A stretch of 6,159 nt of DNA from Planctomycetaceae bacterium. Lineage in GTDB: Bacteria > Planctomycetota > Planctomycetia > Pirellulales > Thermoguttaceae. The notes beneath the pieces are model-generated. The model saw nothing but the letters and a program-made list of their open reading frames with translations. It did not search any database and had not been told where the DNA came from. Within the stretch, counting starts at the first letter, position 1. Every line of letters begins with the position of its first letter. The stretch spans positions 1-6,159 of the forward strand of contig DOEZ01000527.1 of the NCBI GenBank assembly GCA_003532715.1. The letters run 5' to 3'. Below, one piece after another: positions 1 to 4,644 of the stretch. The translations under genes were made by a program, and so were the position numbers.

Positions 1-5
1 CGACT

Positions 6-90
6 TAACGCAAAGACGCCATGCCGCAAAGACGCGAGGACTTTCGCGTAACGTCTTTGCGTCCCCGCGTCCTCGCGCCTTCGCGTCAAA
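6..90. repeat. CGCAAAGACGC-family palindromic repeat, copy 1
   Basis: This is an interspersed imperfect palindrome. The left half has CGCAAAGACGC-type units at 9-19 and 26-35, and the right half has their reverse complements (around 52-62 and 66-86). It aligns over most of its length with copies at 2090-2188 and 2830-2936, sharing AACGCAAAGACG, then CGCAAAGACGCG, then the CGTCTTTGCGT-like right arm. It lacks the TGACGGCGTAG left extension of the other two. It lies upstream of the unknown gene at 160 and could form a hairpin in RNA. There is no coding sign. Repeats of this look are common in environmental bacteria and often produce spurious ORFs. Confidence 0.85.
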
Positions 91-159
91 ACACCGTCGT
101 CGCGTTGAACGGATCGACAGAAACAAGCAACGGACTATCCCGAAACAGGAGACTGACCG

Positions 160-1164
160 ATGAGCGAACCACGGAACGATGGCGGCGGCGGGTCGGTTGA
201 GCCCGAGTATTCGGCCGTGCGCGACTTTCTGGTGTATTCGGTCTCGGTGCCCGAGCGGGCGTTTCGGGCCGCTTCGGGGCTGCTGGGCGGCACGCTGCGC
301 GAATCGGCTTCGCTGCTGGTTCCCCAGGCGTTTCAGAATTCGAAGACCTACACGGTTCTGGTCCGACAGATGCTCGACTTCATGGTCGAGGACGTCGGCG
401 GGGTGGCTCGGCGCGACGAGCCGGGCGTCGCCCCGGCGGTCGAAAACTTCGTCGCCCGAAAGACGATCGGCAATTTCGTCGAAATGGCCGGGTTGGCCAC
501 GTTTCACCTGTCGCCTCTGATGCTGCTGGCGCTGTTCAGCGATGCCGCGTACGGTTCGCGGGCCTATCTCCACGAGTTGGCCGACGAGCTGAAAAAAACC
601 GGCGTGATTGCCGAGGATTCGACGATCGACAGGTTCGACGACTTGCTCGATGCGCTGGCCGACGTGTCGGGGACCGCGGCGACGGCCTTCGACACGCCGC
701 CGCTGTCCGTCGAGGCGCTGCGCGAGACGGTCCGGCAGACGCGCGAGGCGGCCGGCGCGGTCGATCCGACCACCGTGTTGCCCAAGGCCGAGATCGACCG
801 ACTGTGGACCGAGATCCACGATCTGGCCACCAGCGAGGGCGTCAACCCGTTCGCGATTTCCTCGGCCGTGACGCTCTATAGTCTCGACAAGCTCGGCATG
901 GTGGGGCGCGGGACGCTGTCGAGCGTCAAGGTGGCCGGCTCGCTCTTCGACCGCCACATTATCGACCATTACTCGAAGGCGCTGGCGACGATTCAGACCA
1001 AGGGGTTCTATGCGACTCTCGCCGAGACGAGCACGCCCTACATCGAAGCCGTCTGGCGCAACTTCTCGTCCGAAAAACCGACTCTGACCGAAGAACTCCT
1101 GTCGGGCAAGCTCCTTGGAAGAACGTGTGGCACCGTGCGGCGGTGGCTCGGGCGCGGGCAGTAG
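160..1164 (+). CDS. Conserved-looking hypothetical protein, 334 aa, unknown function
   Basis: I do not recognise a characterised family. The start ATG at 160 has AGGAG at 147-151, eight bases upstream, and the frame is open to TAG at 1162. There is no signal peptide: the N-terminus is polar and glycine-rich (residues 8-11 GGGG). Residues 34-56 form an Ala/Gly/Leu-rich stretch that could be an amphipathic helix. Residues 107-129 are the most hydrophobic part and could be a buried or membrane-associated helix. Residues 134-225 are acidic and helix-rich, with a Thr/Pro-containing insert near 172-184. The C-terminus is basic (RRWLGRG). The composition suggests an all-alpha protein, soluble or peripherally membrane-bound. 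I have an impression of similar proteins in other planctomycetes, but that is recall, not a search result. It appears monocistronic, with 271 bases before the next gene. Confidence 0.8.
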   Translation: MSEPRNDGGGGSVEPEYSAVRDFLVYSVSVPERAFRAASGLLGGTLRESASLLVPQAFQNSKTYTVLVRQMLDFMVEDVGGVARRDEPGVAPAVENFVARKTIGNFVEMAGLATFHLSPLMLLALFSDAAYGSRAYLHELADELKKTGVIAEDSTIDRFDDLLDALADVSGTAATAFDTPPLSVEALRETVRQTREAAGAVDPTTVLPKAEIDRLWTEIHDLATSEGVNPFAISSAVTLYSLDKLGMVGRGTLSSVKVAGSLFDRHIIDHYSKALATIQTKGFYATLAETSTPYIEAVWRNFSSEKPTLTEELLSGKLLGRTCGTVRRWLGRGQ

Positions 1165-1207
1165 ACCCCAGCAGACGGCAGTACGACGACACAGGACGCA
1201 CGGGGGC

Positions 1208-1236
1208 TTGCAGCCGCCATGCGGGGGTGCTAATAT
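1208..1236 (+). promoter_or_regulatory. Predicted sigma70-type promoter for the gene at 1436
   Basis: TTGCAG (1208-1213) and TAATAT (1231-1236) are separated by exactly 17 bases. A TG pair at 1228-1229, one base before the -10 box, gives an extended -10 element. Transcription would begin near 1243, leaving a leader of about 190 bases that contains the large hairpin repeat at 1265-1342. The match is to general bacterial consensus; promoter rules in planctomycetes are less well known. Confidence 0.5.
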
Positions 1237-1257
1237 GCTCCTGTTGCGGAAGGTGGC

Positions 1258-1342
1258 GTCACAGGTAGGGTGGGGCGATTGCAGCAAGTCTCACCGTGGA
1301 ATTCGCGAGTTTCCAAGGCTTGCTGCAATCGCCCCACCCTAC
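1258..1342. repeat. Perfect 24-bp inverted repeat (GGGTGGGGCGATTGC family), full copy
   Basis: The arms 1265-1288 and 1319-1342 are exact reverse complements over 24 bases, around a 30-base loop (1289-1318). The loop holds a small TGGAA/TTCCA dyad (1297-1301 and 1311-1315). The arm core is GGGTGGGGCGATTGCAGC. The left flank GTCACAG (1258-1264) also occurs at the half copy at 2761-2786, so the repeat unit extends beyond the inverted arms. It is noncoding and resembles a miniature inverted-repeat or REP-type element. It lies in the probable leader of the gene at 1436, where it would form a very stable stem. Confidence 0.85.
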
Positions 1343-1435
1343 AGTCGTTTCCGCGACAAAACTGTTGTGCCCGTGTCGCCGCGACCGTGCGGCGAACCGA
1401 GGGTTTCAAGGTCTTCTTATCCAAAGGGGAACGTC

Positions 1436-2092
1436 ATGAGCATTGGACGGTGGTTGATCGGCGGGATTGTCGGCGGAGCGATCGGCGTGGCTATTTGGGT
1501 CGCGGTCGGCTACTTCACCGGGTACGAGGTGGGCTTCATAGCCTGGGGGGTCGGTTTTATCGTGGGATTGGGCGTCCGTGCGGGTGCTCAGCAGGACGAG
1601 GGAATCCCGCCCGGTGTCACGGCGGTGGCGTTGGCCGTTGTCGCCATTTTGCTTGCCAAATACGCGGTGATCCATCTGCACGTGTCCGACGCCTTGGCCG
1701 ACGTTCCGGCCGTTTCGCTCACCGACGAGGACATGATCGCGGCACATGCGGCTGCCATCGTCGAGAAGACGAAGGAGGCGGGCAACGCCGTCGATTGGCC
1801 GACCGACAACCTGCCGGACAACGCGCCCGCGGAGAAGTACTTTCCACCGGAGATCTGGGCCAAGGGAAAGGCCGAATGGGAATCACTGTCGGACGAAGTG
1901 AAAGCGGCCGAAAAGGCATCCCAAAAGGAGCGAACCGAGGCGATTATCGGCCAGGTCACGACACAACTGCGAGCGAACGCGTCGATGGAGGGCTTCAAAG
2001 CGAGCTTCACCCCCATCGATCTTCTGTGGTTCGGCCTGGCGGCCCTCACGGCCTTCAAACTAGGCTCCGGAATGGCCGGCAGTGACGAGTGA
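1436..2092 (+). CDS. Hypothetical four-helix membrane protein, 218 aa
   Basis: The function is unknown. ATG at 1436 follows AGGGGA (1425-1430) by five bases. The frame is also open upstream to 1115, but that extension runs through the end of the previous gene and the hairpin repeat and does not look like protein. Predicted membrane segments are residues 6-27 (Gly-rich, WLIGGIVGGAIG), 31-50, 60-80 and 193-208. Between helices 3 and 4 is a hydrophilic domain of about 110 residues, rich in Asp, Glu, Lys and Ala, with a likely coiled or helical stretch at about 138-170. The short final tail is SGMAGSDE. The TGA stop (2090-2092) is formed by the first bases of the downstream repeat, so the present C-terminus may have been set by that element. 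Nothing nearby suggests a role. Confidence 0.8.
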   Translation: MSIGRWLIGGIVGGAIGVAIWVAVGYFTGYEVGFIAWGVGFIVGLGVRAGAQQDEGIPPGVTAVALAVVAILLAKYAVIHLHVSDALADVPAVSLTDEDMIAAHAAAIVEKTKEAGNAVDWPTDNLPDNAPAEKYFPPEIWAKGKAEWESLSDEVKAAEKASQKERTEAIIGQVTTQLRANASMEGFKASFTPIDLLWFGLAALTAFKLGSGMAGSDE

Positions 2093-2188
2093 CGGCGTAG
2101 ATTTGTTTTCAACGCAAAGACGTAATGACGCAAAGACGCGACGACTTCCTCGCAACTTCTTTGCGTCTCCGCGTCTTTGCGTTGAAAA
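2090..2188. repeat. CGCAAAGACGC-family palindromic repeat, copy 2
   Basis: The outer arms 2106-2122 and 2172-2188 are a perfect 17-bp inverted repeat (TTTTCAACGCAAAGACG and its complement). Inner CGCAAAGACGCG and CTTTGCGTC units make a nested palindrome. A left extension, TGACGGCGTAGATT (2090-2103), is shared with copy 3. The element begins at the stop codon of the membrane-protein gene. It may act as a hairpin terminator for that gene, although no U-tract is obvious. Confidence 0.9.
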
Positions 2189-2316
2189 GAAAAGGACACT
2201 GAAAGGGCTGGGGCGTTGGATGGGCTGAGCCGGCGTGACGGGGAGAGCCCGCCACCCGACAAGGCTGCGTCGCGGCGGCCGCCGGAGCGCCGAACCAAGA
2301 ATATCCTGGATTTGCG

Positions 2317-2345
2317 TTGACTTGATATCGCAATAATGCGATAAT
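2317..2345 (+). promoter_or_regulatory. Toxin-antitoxin promoter with overlapping operator dyad
   Basis: TTGACT (2317-2322) and GATAAT (2340-2345) are 17 bases apart, a near-consensus promoter. Between them and running into the -10 box is a perfect dyad, TATCGCA-ATAA-TGCGATA (2326-2343). That is a typical placement for an operator bound by a HigA-type antitoxin that represses its own operon. The predicted transcript start is near 2352, only about 10 bases before the first ATG of the toxin remnant at 2363. No Shine-Dalgarno sequence precedes that ATG, so its translation may have been leaderless. Confidence 0.65.
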
Positions 2346-2362
2346 TACCCTGGGTGCCGGTG

Positions 2363-2487
2363 ATGCCCGAGACTGAGGTTGCATTCTTCGCGGACGACGA
2401 CGGGACGGCTCCGTTGTTGGAATGGCTGGATCAACAAGGTCTGAAAAGCACACCTACAAGGAAGAAATCGATGGCCAAGAGAACTAG
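2363..2487 (+). pseudogene. Remnant of HigB/RelE-type toxin (Gp49-like), internal deletion
   Basis: The first codons (ATG 2363; an in-frame GTG lies at 2354) encode VAFFADDDGTAPLLEWLDQ, which looks like the N-terminus of RelE/HigB toxins of the phage Gp49-like family. The rest of the roughly 100-120-residue domain is missing. In a different frame, bases 2446-2487 encode KHTYKEEIDGQEN and a stop at 2485. This resembles the usual C-terminal tail of these toxins and overlaps the antitoxin start by 17 bases, as in intact operons. A deletion joining near 2437-2445 therefore removed the toxin body and shifted the frame. The N-terminal piece now reads in frame into the antitoxin. The mRNA-interferase activity must be lost. 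Family assignment of such short pieces rests on my recall of toxin ends. Confidence 0.7.
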
Positions 2488-2761
2488 CGCCGTGGAAGTT
2501 CTTCGCAATAGGTATGTGAAGAACGATCCGAAAAGAAAAGCGTCGGTGGCCGCCGAACGGCTCAACGCCGAGATAGCGCGGCTTCTGCATGACATGAGAA
2601 CCGAGGCCGGTCTAACGCAAGGACAACTCGCGGAACTTGTCGGGACAACCCAATCGGTCATCAGCCGGCTGGAGGATTCCGACTACGACGGCCATTCCTT
2701 GTCCATGCTCACCCGCATCGCCCAGGCGTTGAACAAAAAGCTCAGTGTGAGCATGTCCTAG
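2471..2761 (+). CDS. HigA-like XRE-family antitoxin, orphaned, 96 aa
   Basis: This is a DNA-binding antitoxin of a type II toxin-antitoxin pair, expected to neutralise a HigB/RelE toxin and repress its own promoter. The XRE/Cro helix-turn-helix covers residues 47-85, with the motif LTQGQLAELVGTTQSVISRL at 48-67 and the conserved RLEDSDYDGHSLSML after it. Residues 1-30 are the basic N-terminal part usual in this subfamily (MAKRTSAVEVL). ATG 2471 has AAGGAAG (2458-2464) six bases upstream. The same frame is open from GTG 2354 or ATG 2363, giving a possible 135- or 132-residue fusion that carries the toxin's first 25 or so residues. The domain looks intact, with no key residue lost, so the protein may persist as a stand-alone repressor acting on the dyad at 2326-2343. 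The DNA here looks less GC-rich than its neighbours, which fits acquisition by transfer. Confidence 0.85.
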   Translation: MAKRTSAVEVLRNRYVKNDPKRKASVAAERLNAEIARLLHDMRTEAGLTQGQLAELVGTTQSVISRLEDSDYDGHSLSMLTRIAQALNKKLSVSMS

Positions 2762-2786
2762 TCACAGGTAAGGTGGGGCGATTGCA
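2761..2786. repeat. Half copy of the GGGTGGGGCGATTGC hairpin repeat
   Basis: These 26 bases match 1258-1283 with one difference, including the GTCACAG flank and most of the left arm. The loop and right arm are absent: after GATTGCA the sequence diverges, and no complementary arm follows. The match starts on the last base of the antitoxin stop codon. It is either a truncated element or an insertion footprint. Confidence 0.75.
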
Positions 2787-2829
2787 ATTCGGCATCATGA
2801 ACAAAGACTCGCGACCCCTTCGATGCGTC

Positions 2830-2936
2830 TGACGGCGTAGATTCGTTTTCAACGCAAAGACGCCATGGCGCAAAGACGCGGCGACGTTCTCGTAACTTCT
2901 TCGCGTTTCCGCGTCCTTGCGCCTTTGCGTTGAGAA
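2830..2936. repeat. CGCAAAGACGC-family palindromic repeat, copy 3
   Basis: This copy is close to copy 2, including the TGACGGCGTAGATT left extension (2830-2843). The outer arms are 2846-2862 and 2920-2936, 17 bases with two mismatches. Its right half has one extra unit compared with copy 2 (CCTTGCGCCTTTGCG), a length change also seen in copy 1. It lies in the gap before uxuA. With the half hairpin repeat at 2761 it accounts for about half of the 252 bases between the antitoxin and uxuA. Confidence 0.88.
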
Positions 2937-3013
2937 TGAGAAAGAAGCCGGGTCATAGTGGTTTTGCCGGAAACGAACACAAGCAGATCGTTCCCGTTAC
3001 GGAGTGACAAAAT

Positions 3014-4099
3014 ATGAAACTCGGATTCGGACTCTATCGTCATCAGCTCAACCAAGATTCCTATCGGTTCGCCCGGCAGTGCGGGGCGACACACCTGGTG
3101 GTTCATCTGGTTGACTACACCAACGCCTGCCGCCCTCGACAAGAGTCGGAGCGGCGAGCGAATCAACAGCCCGTCGGACGGCAAGACGGATGGGGTCGGG
3201 CCGGGGATCCGAACGATCCTTGTTGGTCGGTCGAGTGGCTCGAACGGCTCAAGGCCGACGTCGAGGCCGAAGGGCTGTCGATCTGGGCGATCGAGAATCT
3301 CGACCCGAGCATGTGGCACGACGTCCTGCTCGACGGGCCTCGGAAGGACGAACAAATGGCGCGGCTCTCGCAAGTCGTCCGCAACGTCGGCCGCGTGGGC
3401 ATTCCCGTCTTGGGCTACAACTTCTCGATCGCCGGCGTCTGCGGTCGCGACGAAAAGCCGCTGGCGCGCGGCGGCGCGATGACGGTCGTCATGGACGGCG
3501 CCGACCAGACGCCCCTGCCCGGCGGAATGGTCTGGAACATGTGGTACGACGCGAATGCCTCCGAACGGCCCGTCGGCCCGATCACCCACGACGAACTATG
3601 GCGGCGGCTGGAGTGGTTTCTGACGCGATTGGCGCCGGTCGCCGAGGCGTCGGGCGTGCGGCTCGCGGCCCATCCCGACGATCCGCCGACGCCGACGCTT
3701 CGCGGCACGCCGCGGTTGGTGTATCAGCCCCGCATGTATCAGCGGCTGCTCGACCTGGTTCCCAGCCGGTCGAACGCCTTGGAGTATTGCCTGGGCACGC
3801 TGGCCGAAATGACCGAAGACGACATCTACGCGATGACCGACCACTACAGCAAGCACGGCCACATCGCCTATGTCCACTTTCGCAACGTGCGAGGCAAAGC
3901 GCCGCACTACCAGGAGGTCTTCGTCGACGAGGGCCAGATCGACATGCCGCGCATTCTCGGGATCCTCAAGAAAAACAGCTACGACGGCGTGTTGGTCCCC
4001 GACCACACGCCGCTGATGACGTGCGACGCGCCTTGGCACGCCGGAATGGCCTACGCGATGGGCTACATGCGAGCCCTGCTGTCGATGATCGACCGATAG
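3014..4099 (+). CDS. uxuA: Mannonate dehydratase (UxuA), 361 aa
   Basis: This cytoplasmic enzyme (EC 4.2.1.8) removes water from D-mannonate to give 2-keto-3-deoxy-D-gluconate, a step in glucuronate breakdown. The fold is a metal-dependent TIM barrel of the xylose-isomerase-like type. The family pattern is complete: HPDDPP at 220-225, a lone Cys in LEYCLGT (C259), YVHFRNV at 286-292, FVDEGQIDM at 303-311, and PDHTP (D330, H331) followed by WHAGMAYAMGYMRAL at 341-355. C259, H288, D330 and H331 are the likely metal-site and active-site residues by analogy with characterised UxuA proteins. The length fits the shorter, Bacillus-like form; E. coli UxuA is about 394 residues. ATG 3014 follows GGAG (3001-3004) by nine bases. 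No uxuB, uxaC or transporter gene is adjacent, so it is probably transcribed alone. The call is firm. Confidence 0.95.
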   Translation: MKLGFGLYRHQLNQDSYRFARQCGATHLVVHLVDYTNACRPRQESERRANQQPVGRQDGWGRAGDPNDPCWSVEWLERLKADVEAEGLSIWAIENLDPSMWHDVLLDGPRKDEQMARLSQVVRNVGRVGIPVLGYNFSIAGVCGRDEKPLARGGAMTVVMDGADQTPLPGGMVWNMWYDANASERPVGPITHDELWRRLEWFLTRLAPVAEASGVRLAAHPDDPPTPTLRGTPRLVYQPRMYQRLLDLVPSRSNALEYCLGTLAEMTEDDIYAMTDHYSKHGHIAYVHFRNVRGKAPHYQEVFVDEGQIDMPRILGILKKNSYDGVLVPDHTPLMTCDAPWHAGMAYAMGYMRALLSMIDR

Positions 4100-4103
4100 T
4101 CGC

Positions 4104-4137
4104 CTTTCGCTCCGCGAAAGTAGCGCTACCTTCGCGG
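4104..4137. repeat. REP-like alternating hairpins after uxuA, possible terminator
   Basis: Two mutually exclusive stems can form. CTTTCGC (4104-4110) pairs with GCGAAAG (4114-4120) across a three-base loop. Alternatively, CCGCGAA (4112-4118) pairs with TTCGCGG (4131-4137) around the perfect palindrome GTAGCGCTAC (4120-4129), making a 26-base near-palindrome with one mismatch. It starts five bases after the uxuA stop. It could stop transcription or protect the 3' end, but there is no U-tract. I recall similar CTTTCGCTCCGCGAAAG sequences as frequent in Pirellulales genomes. Confidence 0.6.
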
Positions 4138-4430
4138 CTCGTGAACCGTTACCATCGGTCAGTACACATGCCCCGGCGTGGGGGCGGCCGGTAGGCAAGG
4201 CATTGGCATCGTCGCGCCGAATTGTCCGGTCCGAGGCAGCGGGCTTCTTCGCCTGATTTTCAGCTTTTTCCACGATCTCGCGTTCTTTCGACGGCCTCGC
4301 CTCGACCCTTGGCCTACAATTCCATAGAGGCGAGATGAATTGTCTTCGTCGATGGTGAGCCTGCCCGGCCCGGGCGGTCTCGATCTTCGCGGCTCGCCTC
4401 GAAACTCGTTTTGCGGAAAGGAGGTTGGCG
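4138..4430. other. Noncoding gap before the small membrane protein
   Basis: No convincing gene is seen on either strand; frames open here have shadow-like, Arg- and Pro-rich translations. A possible -10 box TACAAT (4315-4320) would serve the gene at 4431, but no good -35 lies at the right distance. A short GC-rich stem, GCCCG/CGGGC (4363-4367 and 4371-4375), would fall in the leader. Otherwise I see nothing. Confidence 0.5.
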
Positions 4431-4634
4431 ATGTCTAGTGCAGGAAATTCGCCTCGAAATCTGAACTTTGGGTCCAGCGAAGGGCCGGTCAGCAAGGAAC
4501 AACTCCGCAAGGATCGCATTAATCTCGCGCTGGTTCTTGTGGTGTTCGGGGGCCTCATTGGACTCATGATTTGGCTGGCTAGCATGAGTCCGGCGCCGGT
4601 TGAATACGACTTCAGCTACCCGCTGATTCCTTGA
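4431..4634 (+). CDS. Small single-pass membrane protein, 67 aa
   Basis: The function is unknown. ATG 4431 is chosen because a consensus Shine-Dalgarno AAGGAGG (4418-4424) lies exactly six bases upstream; an in-frame TTG at 4425 directly abuts the AAGGAGG and is too close. Residues 1-30 are polar and Ser/Asn/Gly-rich with a charged patch (KEQLRKDR) just before the membrane. Residues 31-52 form one strong transmembrane helix (LALVLVVFGGLIGLMIWLA). The tail of about 15 residues is Pro- and Tyr-rich (SPAPVEYDFSYPLIP). By the positive-inside rule the charged N-terminus is cytoplasmic and the tail is outside. The stop is 10 bases from the convergent stop of the minus-strand gene. The very strong ribosome binding site and the clean helix argue that it is a real gene. 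Confidence 0.75.
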   Translation: MSSAGNSPRNLNFGSSEGPVSKEQLRKDRINLALVLVVFGGLIGLMIWLASMSPAPVEYDFSYPLIP

Positions 4635-4644
4635 TCGGACCGAC

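Noticed and set aside
105..139. Promoter for the gene at 160 (TTGAAC at 105 with ACTATC at 134)
   Set aside because: The spacing is 23 bases, too long for a sigma70 promoter, and no better -10 box is seen.
1115..1435. Extended start for the membrane protein at 1436
   Set aside because: The extension overlaps the previous gene and the hairpin repeat and lacks a ribosome binding site. The ATG at 1436 has AGGGGA and leads straight into a membrane helix.
1588..2298. Minus-strand frame of 236 codons
   Set aside because: It is a shadow of the membrane-protein gene, and its N-terminal part translates the palindromic repeat, a known source of false genes.
2193..2316. Possible further gene or repeat in the GC-rich stretch before the toxin-antitoxin promoter
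   Set aside because: No start with a ribosome binding site and no dyad or second copy within the window.
6..2936. CRISPR-like array from the repeated CGCAAAGACGC units
   Set aside because: Units are nested palindromes in three distant copies, with no regular spacers and no cas genes.
3190..4194. Plus-strand frame of 334 codons inside uxuA
   Set aside because: It overlaps a firmly identified enzyme and translates to Arg/Ala-rich sequence without motifs.
3596..4585. Minus-strand frame of 329 codons across the uxuA end and the gap
   Set aside because: It is antisense to uxuA, passes through a hairpin and noncoding DNA, has no ribosome binding site and shows no recognisable domain.
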